64,000 nucleotides of DNA from Mesorhizobium sp. (GTDB lineage Bacteria > Pseudomonadota > Alphaproteobacteria > Rhizobiales > Rhizobiaceae): contig NZ_JAFKIC010000122.1 of NCBI RefSeq assembly GCF_017306585.1, positions 1 to 64,000 of the forward strand. Direction: 5' to 3'. Made by a program: the position numbers and the translations under genes. Position 1 is the first letter of the stretch, and each line of letters starts with the position of its first letter. Shown here in pieces: positions 43,483 to 52,153 of this stretch. The notes under the pieces are model-generated. The model did not search any database. It worked only from the letters and a program-made list of their open reading frames with translations, and was not told where the DNA came from.

Positions 43483-43936
43483 CGTGCGCTAGTCCCCAGC
43501 GGCAGAACGGAAACCACCGAGTAGCAGCTCAAGTTATATGTGTCGTGACACCCACGCCTTGCCGCCCTCGCCCGCTCAAGGGCGCCATTCGCTACCGAGA
43601 GCCCTTGCTGGGGACAGTGAAGGCGTAGAGCTGAATCTTAGTCGATAGGGCTGCTGCTTCGGTTTACCAATCCTGGGGTTTGGGGTTGACCAATCCGTTG
43701 CCGACCGCAAGCAGGTTGACCAATAGAGGCGCTTAACTTCCACGCTGATTCAACCACTTAACGCCAATCCAGAATTAGCTGTGATTGTGGCCATTGGTAA
43801 ACCCGATCTTTGGATCGGGAACCCTTATCCTCGACCTGAAAATCCTCTTGTTTTCAATCGTATAGGCTGAACACCTGCGGCCCATAATTCCGGACTGGTA
43901 AACCCCATGAAATGCCAAATAATTCCGGACATCACA
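43483..43936. repeat. Right-end arm of the Mu-like element with repeated sites
   Basis: This non-coding arm holds two end-type sites in inverted orientation (ATAATTCCGGAC at 43884-43895 and 43919-43930). It also has a cluster of GGTTKACCAAT motifs: GGTTTACCAATCC at 43661, GGTTGACCAATCC at 43684, GGTTGACCAAT at 43714, and inverted copies inside ccattggtaaacc (about 43792) and gactggtaaacc (about 43893). Arrays like these are transposase-binding or operator sites in Mu- and Tn7-type elements. The terminal repeat proper is 43919-43936. Confidence 0.6.
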
Positions 43937-44042
43937 CCGTCTTTGATGATCGACTTATCCTTGAAAAATCCCCGTTCCAGACTGCCATTTATGCGACTTT
44001 TCGAAGCACAAAAAGCGAACATCGTGTTCGCGGTATAAACAT

Positions 44043-45212
44043 TCAATCGTCCGGTGGCCAAGCCGCCGGAAGTTCTAATATGTCCGCAAGCTGCGTGCCG
44101 CCTTTGCGCACATATTCTGCTTCGCTATCGAGATCGTAGCCAGGCAACGGCAACAGTCCCCTAGAAAGCGGGTTGGCTTCAAACGGATTGTAAGCGATGA
44201 GTGGTTGCCAACGTTCGTCGCGCAGTTTCCAAAGATTGGGCTCTGGAAATATGACGACGGCGCTCACATTGCGATTGCGCGGAGCGCCGTGGCGTCCCCA
44301 GTAGCCGTCATTTGTCCGGTCATTCTCGGTATCGAATCCGCCGTCGGGCCGGCGGCGAAAATGAACGCAGGGACTTCCAAACAAGGCGTCAATCAGTGCG
44401 TCGGCAACATGGTCGCCTACGGGAATCGATCCTTTGCAGTCGGCAACAACGATTAGATACGGTGTTTCGGAAATTCGGTACCTTTGTCCCTTGATCTCAA
44501 GGGCCTGGCGGAGGTCAAGATGCGGCGCAACCGATCGCACACCGCTCATGGCAGCCGCAATCTTGCGCTCATACAGCTTCTCCTTGTCGTACCCACCATG
44601 AAGTGTGAGTTCGATCTTCCAGTCAGTAGCGTCGAAAATGCGACTGGGCATGTGCTGAACATTGTCGCCACACTCCTGTGCCCCCCACGCTTCGACTTCA
44701 GATCTGAGCTTGCCAAGACTGGGTGATGATTTGCCGTGCTTTTCGACGCTGTAACCCATCAGCCATCCGGCTGGCAGCTTCACCGTTTCCAAAGCATTAT
44801 AAATTGCTGCCTCACGGTTGTCGCGGCCCACTGTCTCCAAGTCCGGCCCGAATGTCGTGACTTCTACGAAGGCCAAAGGACCTCCGTTCGCATCCTTAAC
44901 CAAGAAGTCTGGTCTACGTGTTGGATGCGGACAGAAAGGATGAATTTCCACGGTATGCCCGAGTCGGCGCAATGCTGCGTGAACAACAATTTCGGCCATT
45001 GTCGCTTGATACTGAACGTTCGAACCGCCGCGTAATCGTTTGACCAAGTCGGCCTGTTCCGTTTGCGGGAACTCCGCCAACCATCCGTTTACGAGCTGAC
45101 GATAAAGGGCAAAAGGCTTGCGAGCTGAGCTGTCGTAAAACGCAAAATCGTCTTCACCTGCTTTCTTTGGCGACGTCCTATCCCTTTTCTTGTCTTCAAA
45201 TAGGGCGGGCAT
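44043..45212 (-). CDS. PD-(D/E)XK nuclease-like protein of unknown family
   Basis: The ATG at 45212 follows AAGAGG and gives 389 residues; an open frame upstream crosses the divergent gene's control region and is not used. An acidic triad-like set fits the restriction-endonuclease fold: E74 (QATMAEIVVHAALRRLG), D102 (TRRPDFLVKD) and E117 in AFVEVTTFG, where T replaces the usual K. The C-terminal 250 residues are unassigned (HFRRRPDGGFDTENDRTNDG, RNVSAVVIFPEPNLWKLRDE). No partner methylase is present. It is divergent from the REase-DGQHR fusion, with 272 bases between starts, so the two may be co-regulated. Nuclease activity is inferred from the motif only. Confidence 0.6.
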   Translation of the reverse strand: MPALFEDKKRDRTSPKKAGEDDFAFYDSSARKPFALYRQLVNGWLAEFPQTEQADLVKRLRGGSNVQYQATMAEIVVHAALRRLGHTVEIHPFCPHPTRRPDFLVKDANGGPLAFVEVTTFGPDLETVGRDNREAAIYNALETVKLPAGWLMGYSVEKHGKSSPSLGKLRSEVEAWGAQECGDNVQHMPSRIFDATDWKIELTLHGGYDKEKLYERKIAAAMSGVRSVAPHLDLRQALEIKGQRYRISETPYLIVVADCKGSIPVGDHVADALIDALFGSPCVHFRRRPDGGFDTENDRTNDGYWGRHGAPRNRNVSAVVIFPEPNLWKLRDERWQPLIAYNPFEANPLSRGLLPLPGYDLDSEAEYVRKGGTQLADILELPAAWPPDD

Positions 45213-45242
45213 GGGTACCTCTTTTGACGAGTCCTCAGAAAT

Positions 45243-45276
45243 GATCCGGCGGAATTTCGCCAGATAGCGCCGGATC
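45243..45276. promoter_or_regulatory. Inverted repeat between two divergent nuclease-like genes
   Basis: GATCCGGCG (45243-45251) and CGCCGGATC (45268-45276) are perfect 9-base arms around 16 bases. The site is 31 bases upstream of the minus-strand ATG at 45212 and far from the plus-strand one at 45485, as expected for an operator of a locus with divergent genes. Confidence 0.45.
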
Positions 45277-45484
45277 GATGTGCCGAACGACATTGCGGGT
45301 CTTTGTCCGAGCGCCATGTGCCGCCGGCTCCAGGTACTTTTGTGGGAGCGCTTCTACTGAGCCGAGAAAGACAGCGCAACGATTTGGGCATATGTGCTGT
45401 AGATACTCTACCGCAATACGTGAATGGTGGGTCGGATTGGATTACTTGCGTCAAACTGATGCGGCAAGCATGCGGGGAAGGACG

Positions 45485-47848
45485 ATGGCGGCTTCTTTGG
45501 GGATGTTGGTTTCGGATGACGAACTGCGCGTTGCGTCCGTCGTGCGAGCGAAGAAGGTGGACGAGAAGACGGTGTCGGCCGGTTCAGCCGCCGCGCTAGA
45601 CATGAAGCTTTCGGCAGAAGAGGCGGACGGGTGGACGCTCGCGAAGCGAAACAAGCGGTCGCTTCGCCTTGAGCGTGCCAAGCCTATCGATCGGCAGCTC
45701 GAGGATGATGTTTGGACGCTGCTTTACCGGATGGGCTTCAAGGCGCTAAACCCTGATCGAAATTTCTACATCATGGGGAAGGATGGGTCACGGCGGCAGC
45801 TCGATGTTTTTGCGAAGGACGATGAGACGGTTTTCGTCGTCGAATGCACACATGCACAGGATACTGCAACCAAGTCCGTAAAGCAGTTGCTCGACAAGAT
45901 TGGGGCGATTAGAGAAGACGTCGTCACCGCGGTGCATTCGACGTTTGGCCGGGATCCAAAGCTGAAAGTCAAAATCGCGATCGCAACACGAAACGTCGAC
46001 ATCCGCACTGCCGACCGGCAACGTGCCGCGGCAGCAGGCGTGCCGATTATCACAGAGGCCGACGTCGCGTATTTTTTTAAGCTCACCAGCATTCTGAAAT
46101 CGGCGGCGCGATACCAGTTTCTCGGCCGTTATCTCAAGGGTGAAAAAGTTGAGGGCCTGCGTACGCGCGTCCCGGCGAACCGCGGCAAAGTCGGCAATAC
46201 GACCTTCTACAGCTTCCTGATGTCGCCCCACGACCTGTTGCGCATCGCGTACATCAGTCATATGGGCGCTACATCCAACGAAGACCTCGAGACGTACCAG
46301 CGCATGGTGAAGCCTACGCGGCTCCGATCAATCGGCGCCTATCTCGATCGCGGCGGCACGTTCCCAACCAACATCGTCGTCAACGTTAAGCTCGATGGCC
46401 TGAATTTCAACAGCCAGGAAACGTTCGGAGATACCGCGACTGGCACTCTCGATCTTCCCGGCCAATACGGGTCCGCATGGGTCATCGATGGGCAGCATCG
46501 GCTCTATGGCTACGCGTACGCAGGCCGCGATGCCGATGAGGATCGATCCGTCGTCTCCGTTCTGGCTTACCAGAACCTGCCGGTCCGGCAGGAAATAGAG
46601 ATGTTCGTTGACATCAATACGCAGCAGGTCAAGGTTCAGCGCAATCTCGTGAATGAAATCATCTCGTCGCTCAACATCGACGATGAGGACCCCCGCAAGC
46701 GGCTGGACGCGATGTGCGCGCGCATCGTGCTGAAGTTGGACGAGGAAAAGCACTCACCGGTCCGTGATCGCATACTCACAGTCGGTCAGCAGAAGGACAA
46801 TTTCCAGTGTCTGACCCTCACCTCTCTCGCGGATGGCATTGAGGGCAACAGTCTCCTCGGATCGGTTCACAAGTCGGGTGGCAAGAAGGGTAGTGTCAGG
46901 CTGATCCCGGGCCCGCTGGGTACGTTGTCAGATGACTCGGCCGCCATGATGAAAAAGGCGACTTCCACCTTGTCGGGCTACTTCGCCATTTTTGCGGATG
47001 GCGTGCCGGAACACTGGGCACTGGGCGATGCCAAGGGCGGCTATCTCTGCACAAACCTGGGTCTGCGGGCACTGCTTGTTCTTCTCCGCAAGCTCATCGT
47101 CTTCATCGAGCGCGACGGAACGCGCGTGGTGTCGCTTGGAGCCGACGATATCGTCGAGCTCGTCAGACCGCTGGCGCAACACGTAGTCACCTATTTTCAT
47201 GATGCGTCGCCATCTGACATCGCCCGCTTTCGCAACCGCGGCAGCTCGCTTGCCAGCGTCGATCAAAACGCCCTGCAGATGATGGCAATCATCCATACCG
47301 CTGATCCCTCATTCGATCTCCCCGAGGTCAAACGCTACTTGGAGAACCAGGATGCCGAGGGAACCCGACAGGCTCGCATCATGATCGATGAGATCAACCA
47401 AATTCTTTTCGACGATGTCCTGACCACGCTGAAGGCCAAGTTTGGTGAGGAGAAAGATGCGTGGTGGCTATCCGGCGTGCCAAAGGCAATCCGGATTGAA
47501 GCCGACAAGAACTATAACAACGACAATGGCGAGCACGAGCGTTGGCGCTATCTGTATCTGATCGACTATCTTGGCATTGTGCTTCATGACAGCAATTGGG
47601 AGCTTTTCAAGGATCGCTACAATTTCTACGGCAAAGGCGCCAAGTCGACGCTTGTCCGGTGGATCGGCAAAGTCAACAAGGCGCGCACCGTCACGCACCA
47701 TGCAGAAAAAGGCCCGCTGTCGAAGGACAAGGTCGAATATGTGAGACGTGTGCACGAACTTGTGAAGCGCCACATCCTTGGGGGAGAGCCCGTCGACGGC
47801 CGCAAACAGCTGCTCTTCGACGATTCTTCAAGTGACAGCGCCGGCTAA
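45485..47848 (+). CDS. Restriction-endonuclease-like domain fused to a DGQHR (DndB-type) domain
   Basis: The ATG at 45485 has a GGGGAAGGA site; the open frame upstream is not used. The protein has 787 residues. Residues 65-200 form a PD-(D/E)XK-like nuclease module (D107 in RRQLDVFAKDDE, E120 in TVFVVECTHA, with T in place of K). Residues 230-560 hold the DGQHR domain (AWVIDGQHRLYGYAYAG, 332-348) and the following FVDINTQQVKV region seen in DndB proteins. The last third is helical and unassigned. DndB-family proteins regulate DNA phosphorothioation; DpdB relatives work in 7-deazaguanine DNA modification. A fusion with a nuclease suggests recognition of a nucleic-acid modification state, which is inference. 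Confidence 0.72.
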   Translation: MAASLGMLVSDDELRVASVVRAKKVDEKTVSAGSAAALDMKLSAEEADGWTLAKRNKRSLRLERAKPIDRQLEDDVWTLLYRMGFKALNPDRNFYIMGKDGSRRQLDVFAKDDETVFVVECTHAQDTATKSVKQLLDKIGAIREDVVTAVHSTFGRDPKLKVKIAIATRNVDIRTADRQRAAAAGVPIITEADVAYFFKLTSILKSAARYQFLGRYLKGEKVEGLRTRVPANRGKVGNTTFYSFLMSPHDLLRIAYISHMGATSNEDLETYQRMVKPTRLRSIGAYLDRGGTFPTNIVVNVKLDGLNFNSQETFGDTATGTLDLPGQYGSAWVIDGQHRLYGYAYAGRDADEDRSVVSVLAYQNLPVRQEIEMFVDINTQQVKVQRNLVNEIISSLNIDDEDPRKRLDAMCARIVLKLDEEKHSPVRDRILTVGQQKDNFQCLTLTSLADGIEGNSLLGSVHKSGGKKGSVRLIPGPLGTLSDDSAAMMKKATSTLSGYFAIFADGVPEHWALGDAKGGYLCTNLGLRALLVLLRKLIVFIERDGTRVVSLGADDIVELVRPLAQHVVTYFHDASPSDIARFRNRGSSLASVDQNALQMMAIIHTADPSFDLPEVKRYLENQDAEGTRQARIMIDEINQILFDDVLTTLKAKFGEEKDAWWLSGVPKAIRIEADKNYNNDNGEHERWRYLYLIDYLGIVLHDSNWELFKDRYNFYGKGAKSTLVRWIGKVNKARTVTHHAEKGPLSKDKVEYVRRVHELVKRHILGGEPVDGRKQLLFDDSSSDSAG

Positions 47849-47902
47849 CAGTCACGCGTTTTACCAATATTCGAGTTTGGCTGTCAGCATGGAGTTGGGC
47901 AA

Positions 47903-50011
47903 TTAGGCTCCGCCAGGCTCGCTGTCAGGCTGAACTCTCGTTGCGCGCATGAGGGGTTCGAGTACCCAGACGCTCCAGGCATCTTGAAGGCGCTCACTAA
48001 CCTTTGATGCCGTCTGGCGCACGCCCTCGGTTGTTTCGAACCAATTGCGCCACGCGGCCGTGATGTCGCGTTTGTACCCGGCCCCTTGGCCGTAACGTTC
48101 CGCCGTCTGTGTCCAGATATCCGCGTCCGACAACAGTTCACCATAGGCGTCGCGGCCGATGGTGCGCGCCGCCGCCAGAAACTCCTGTCGGCTCTCACTT
48201 AGCCGCGCCCGAAGTGCCCTCAGATTCTGGCCGATCGCTTCAAGATCCTCATACTTGCTTTCGAGGTCCATCAGCTTGTGCTCGATACGTTGCACGAGAG
48301 CTTGCGAACGCAAATTGGCATCGACCCGGACCCCCGTACCCAAGATGTGATCAACCTGGAAATTCTCCCAATCGCCTCGCCGATAGATCGAGGCGGCAAT
48401 TGAACTGTGATGCCCCACCGCAAGCTGGTCGATGAGGTTCTGGTAGGCGGGGCGTACTGTTTCTGGAAGGTCGCCGACCGCGTGCAGGACGCGCGCCAGA
48501 TCCTGCTCGATTTCCCGACGTGCTTCGCTCGTGCGAACGACATCGACATTCTCGATCAAGTTTCGAACGCCGTCTGCAGCATTCACGCCGCGAGCGGCAT
48601 AGGCAGCCCGCATGCGAGCGATTTGACCGCGAAGAGCCGTCCAGATCTTGCCGGCGTCGTCGTTTTTTGCATCGAAGAAGTTAACCGGTGTCGGTGGTAG
48701 GCCCACATTGGCCAGAGCCTGTTCAATCTCCTTGCGCCGAAGGCCGTAGCCCTGCTGACGGGAGATAACAGGACCATCAAGGCCGGGCATTTCAAGGGCT
48801 TCGTCGCCGCGCGGCAAGACAAGGATGCATTGCCGATAGCGCTCAGCCGCGTCAGATGCCGCGTCCTGCGATTCCTGAAGATGACGTTGGACGGTCGTGT
48901 TCGGGGCATCTGCGAATTTGGTGCAGAGTACTAGGAGAGTCCGGGAGTCCTCTGCGTACGTGGTGATATCAGGACGCTGGGTTACGCCTTCCACACCGCG
49001 AGTATCGATGACGGATAGGGTCTGACCATCAGCACTAAGATTGTTCGAAGGCATCAGGACGGTGATGCGTCGAGGGATACTGAAGCGCGGTTCCGCACCA
49101 CTATTGATCGCCGATACCAGATTTGACACCCAAAGCAGGCCATCCTCTCGCCCCTCCGGAAGAATCATCTGGCGTTCCTTTCGAGCGGCCAGACTCATTC
49201 CGCCCACAATTCGATCGGTAACCTCGTCGATGCCAAGGCCCTCTTTCAGAAGGTCAACGATTGGGTCCTTGGTAATCGGCTCATCATTTTCCATGTGACT
49301 GACCGGCCTCATGCCAGCCATATTGCGGATCAGACGGCCTAGTTCGGCTGACAGCCCGCCGCCACTCGCCCCAGGCACGAGACTGGCGACCAATTGTTTC
49401 GTCAGTCTAACGACTTCCTCCTCCGTAACGGTATCGACAAGAACACCAAATGTAGGTGCGACGCGTATGGCCGTTTCGCAGACCGTGGTACGTCCAGGCC
49501 CCACCGGGAACGCAGGCCGGCGTCCGCTGCGGCCATCGCCAACCAGGAGTCCAACTGCATAGCTGAGCGCCATGGTTTTTCCGACGCCGATATCCCCTAC
49601 CCAGGCCATAATGTGGTCACGACGGTCCAGATAGGCTTCCGTTATCTGAAGTTCATTCCGAAGCAGATCGATCGGTCCGCGCAGAATCGGGTCCGTCATT
49701 TGTTCCTGGAATGCAAGGAGGTCTCGGGCGGCCCTATCGATCGTCCAAAGCGCCTCTCGGTCGGGATGCAGGAAGGATGGTGGCTTTGCGCGCAGCCAGT
49801 TTCGCGCGTAGTGTTCGCTCACTTCGGTCGCGGTCTGGGTACCGATTGCGGCCAAATAGCGTTCAGCAATGTCCGGCTCGACCTCATCTGCCTTCTCCAA
49901 TTTGGAGAGCACGCTGGGAACAGTGTTCATCGCGCGTGCGAGAGTCGCCTGACTCATGCCACTGGCGTCTCTAACATGTTTGAGCACGTCGGCTGGGATG
50001 GAGTGGACCAC
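47903..50011 (-). CDS. XRE-type DNA-binding domain fused to a large P-loop NTPase
   Basis: A GTG at 50011 with an ideal AAGGAG site 7 bases upstream gives 702 residues and avoids overlap with the divergent gene; a start at 50356 would run through it. Residues 5-55 form a helix-turn-helix (DASGMSQATLARAMNTVPSV then LSKLEK). A P-loop domain follows: Walker A GDIGVGKT (139-146), a switch/Walker B-like VIDTRGVEG (334-342) and LLVLCTKFADAP (359-370), similar in order to dynamin/septin-type GTPases. The C-terminal third is coiled-coil rich. XRE plus a dynamin-like NTPase could be a regulator that senses membrane or filament state. The nucleotide is not known. Confidence 0.62.
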   Translation of the reverse strand: MVHSIPADVLKHVRDASGMSQATLARAMNTVPSVLSKLEKADEVEPDIAERYLAAIGTQTATEVSEHYARNWLRAKPPSFLHPDREALWTIDRAARDLLAFQEQMTDPILRGPIDLLRNELQITEAYLDRRDHIMAWVGDIGVGKTMALSYAVGLLVGDGRSGRRPAFPVGPGRTTVCETAIRVAPTFGVLVDTVTEEEVVRLTKQLVASLVPGASGGGLSAELGRLIRNMAGMRPVSHMENDEPITKDPIVDLLKEGLGIDEVTDRIVGGMSLAARKERQMILPEGREDGLLWVSNLVSAINSGAEPRFSIPRRITVLMPSNNLSADGQTLSVIDTRGVEGVTQRPDITTYAEDSRTLLVLCTKFADAPNTTVQRHLQESQDAASDAAERYRQCILVLPRGDEALEMPGLDGPVISRQQGYGLRRKEIEQALANVGLPPTPVNFFDAKNDDAGKIWTALRGQIARMRAAYAARGVNAADGVRNLIENVDVVRTSEARREIEQDLARVLHAVGDLPETVRPAYQNLIDQLAVGHHSSIAASIYRRGDWENFQVDHILGTGVRVDANLRSQALVQRIEHKLMDLESKYEDLEAIGQNLRALRARLSESRQEFLAAARTIGRDAYGELLSDADIWTQTAERYGQGAGYKRDITAAWRNWFETTEGVRQTASKVSERLQDAWSVWVLEPLMRATRVQPDSEPGGA

Positions 50012-50047
50012 GATCTTCTCCTTTTCCACTCTTTGATGACACAAATC

Positions 50048-50059
50048 GCGAATATTCGC
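50048..50059. promoter_or_regulatory. Perfect 12-base palindrome upstream of the XRE-NTPase gene
   Basis: GCGAATATTCGC is a perfect palindrome 37 bases before the GTG at 50011. The encoded protein starts with an XRE helix-turn-helix, so autoregulation through this site is plausible. A half site (GGCGAAT) lies near 50142 before the divergent gene. Confidence 0.42.
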
Positions 50060-50185
50060 AAACTGTCCCATCAGGAAATGAGATTTTACGCGATCATAAG
50101 ACCTTTGAGGGCTTTTCAGGAACATTCTCGCTGACAGACGGGCGAATGCGGTATAACTTTCGCGTATCTGAAAAACGGGAAAGTC

Positions 50186-52018
50186 ATGCCGCTCCATCTC
50201 GTCGGTGAAAATCTCGACAGGCACCGAGCCTATATGGCCGCGCAGGCCGGCTCGCTCGTGAGCTTGCTGCGCGGCGTCTATGTGGACGCCAACGACGACG
50301 TAAACAAGACGGTAATGGACCACGCCGTCCGCATCGCTGCCTACCTTTACCCTCACGCCTTTTTGTCGGGCCCGAGTGCATTCCAGCTCGCGCCTACAGT
50401 GGACGGCCGCCTCTTCCTAAGTGGGCGTCGTAACCAGCGAAGCCGAATCCGGGGCCTCGAAATCATACAGAACCAGGCGCCTGACAACCCCTCGACGGTA
50501 CCGGTCATCGTTGGCGACGACATGGGCGAGTTCCATATCACGGCCTCATCACCCGGCCAGCGTTTTCTGGAAGCTTTCCGTCTACGAAGCGAACATGCAA
50601 GTGCAATCGACCCTGCTATGCGCCGAAGCATGGCAGACCGGTTGATCGAAGAGTATGGGAATGCAAGCTCTGCGGCCGATGCCATTTGGGCTCTGGCGCG
50701 CGCCAACAGATGGACTCGCGAGGCCGAAGCCGCAGAAGCCTTTCTCAACGCGGCTCGACCGGTCCAGGCACCCGTCAACAGGGCGCAAATTGATCTCGTC
50801 GTAGCTTGGCACGGGGAACCTGTCGGCCGACTGATCCATGATGGTGTGGAATGGCGCTGGACGGCGGCCCCGGGTCGACAGCCGCCATTGATCCGCCCGA
50901 CACGCCCAGGCAGCCTACCCCCTTTTATAGAATCGCTGCTTCCGGAAGGCTGGCTAGCACACGTTCTCGATGATCGCGATGAACGGGAAACTCTCCGGAC
51001 GAGCCGTCGCTACATGTCCAACATAACGATCGTCGACGGTTCCGTCGACTTGGCAACTGTCCCGCAGGATGTTCTGCAGGGGCGTCTTGCTCACTTCCAG
51101 GCTGGCGGACTCTTCACTGGCCAATACAAAGGGCCGACCCGACGTTCTCTCGAGGATACCTTCCAGGATAACCTTGCGCGCCTGTTCGCGGACGCAAACA
51201 CACCGCGGCTGTCCGGCGTACAGATCAAGGCGCCGATGTGCCTCAGGCAGGACGGTGATCTGGTTCCAGCAATCACCGAGCCTTTCACCCATATCCTGAA
51301 GCCTGCCGGGACGAGCGGTTTTGACGACCTGCCCATCGTGGAATGGATCTGCCTGATGCTGGCGCGCGAGGCCGCGTTCGATGTTCCGGAGGCGGTCCTC
51401 GTGCGCATGCCCGATCAGATGCCACCTGCCCTACTGATCGAACGGTTCGACATTCGCCGTTCCCATAACGACATCCATCGAATTGCACTTGAGGATTTCT
51501 GCTCGATCCTCGAGCTCCCGGCGGCCCGCAAATACGATGGCACCGTGGAGCGAATGGCGCGCGGCCTGCGCCCCTTGTCCACCGATCCCGTTGCCGACAT
51601 AGAAATCCTGTTCCAACGTGCTGTCTTCGCCTGGTTGATCGCTGATGGCGACATGCATCTGAAAAACTTGGCACTGCTCAAAATTGCCGAAGACGGCGCC
51701 GATGGCTTCACGCAAGTCCGGTTCGCCCCCGTCTACGATGCGGTAACCACCCGGCTTTTCCCGGGCCTCGAACACGACCGGATGGCGTTAAAGCTCAATG
51801 GCAAGGACGACCGTTTGACCCCCGATGATTTTCTCGCGCTTGCGCGGACGATCGAACTGCCGGTTTCCCGTGCCGCGCAACTGATGGCAAACTGCGCTCG
51901 ACGGACCTTCGACTCGGCTCCCCATGTTGCTATACCTCTGGAGGCGGCTCCCAACGGAGATCTTATTCGGGATCGTATTGTCGCAATCGTGCAGCATCGC
52001 GCCGAATCTTTTCTCTGA
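50186..52018 (+). CDS. hipA: HipA-type kinase with an AbiEi-like N-terminal extension
   Basis: This 610-residue protein has three parts. Residues 15-170 resemble AbiEi/HipB-like antitoxin or winged-helix regions (LVSLLRGVYVDANDDVNKTV, then LYPHAFLSGPSAFQL). Residues 200-320 form a HipA N-terminal subdomain (VAWHGEPVGRLIHDG). Residues 340-590 form the HipA kinase: SGVQIKAPM, THILKPAGTS with K372, IERFDI, LEDFCSIL, and the catalytic loop DGDMHLKN with D488, then APVYD (D518). HipA toxins phosphorylate targets such as GltX. Here the antitoxin-like part is on the same chain, so a separate HipB is not needed. The gene is divergent from the XRE-NTPase gene. Confidence 0.78.
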   Translation: MPLHLVGENLDRHRAYMAAQAGSLVSLLRGVYVDANDDVNKTVMDHAVRIAAYLYPHAFLSGPSAFQLAPTVDGRLFLSGRRNQRSRIRGLEIIQNQAPDNPSTVPVIVGDDMGEFHITASSPGQRFLEAFRLRSEHASAIDPAMRRSMADRLIEEYGNASSAADAIWALARANRWTREAEAAEAFLNAARPVQAPVNRAQIDLVVAWHGEPVGRLIHDGVEWRWTAAPGRQPPLIRPTRPGSLPPFIESLLPEGWLAHVLDDRDERETLRTSRRYMSNITIVDGSVDLATVPQDVLQGRLAHFQAGGLFTGQYKGPTRRSLEDTFQDNLARLFADANTPRLSGVQIKAPMCLRQDGDLVPAITEPFTHILKPAGTSGFDDLPIVEWICLMLAREAAFDVPEAVLVRMPDQMPPALLIERFDIRRSHNDIHRIALEDFCSILELPAARKYDGTVERMARGLRPLSTDPVADIEILFQRAVFAWLIADGDMHLKNLALLKIAEDGADGFTQVRFAPVYDAVTTRLFPGLEHDRMALKLNGKDDRLTPDDFLALARTIELPVSRAAQLMANCARRTFDSAPHVAIPLEAAPNGDLIRDRIVAIVQHRAESFL

Positions 52019-52153
52019 TCGAATCCGTGCCTTAGCCTCGACCCAAACACATTGCTCCGCACTGAGCGCGAGCGAACTTTTAGGGGGGATAGCAAAACGG
52101 CTTGTTGGATTGCCCGCAAAAAGTTGCCGTGCAGACAAAATTCCGCCTTGACC

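Larger units (their letters stand above)
40915..43936. mobile_element. Two-gene Mu-like transposon (transposase plus AAA ATPase)
   Basis: The element is bounded by inverted ends TGTGCAGTCCGGAATTAT (40915-40932) and, on the other strand, TGTGATGTCCGGAATTAT (43936-43919), 16 of 18 bases matching. Both ends begin TGTG, as expected for DDE elements of the Mu/Tn7/Tn5053 class. Inside are only a MuA-like transposase and a MuB/TniB-like ATPase, both on the minus strand; no TniQ or resolvase is seen. The left end is compact, while about 450 bases with repeated motifs lie between the transposase start and the right end. No flanking 5-base duplication is visible (tccag on the left, ccgtc on the right), so one flank may have rearranged. 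Confidence 0.72.

Noticed and set aside
40900-43950. 5-base target-site duplication around the Mu-like element
   Set aside because: The bases outside the inverted ends (tccag and ccgtc) do not match, so no duplication is claimed.
45278-45484. N-terminal extension of the REase-DGQHR protein from an earlier start
   Set aside because: The extra 69 residues read as non-protein-like text over a control region; the ATG at 45485 has a strong ribosome-binding site.
50012-50356. N-terminal extension of the XRE-NTPase from 50356
   Set aside because: It would run through the divergent HipA gene's start; a GTG with an ideal ribosome-binding site at 50011 explains the protein better.
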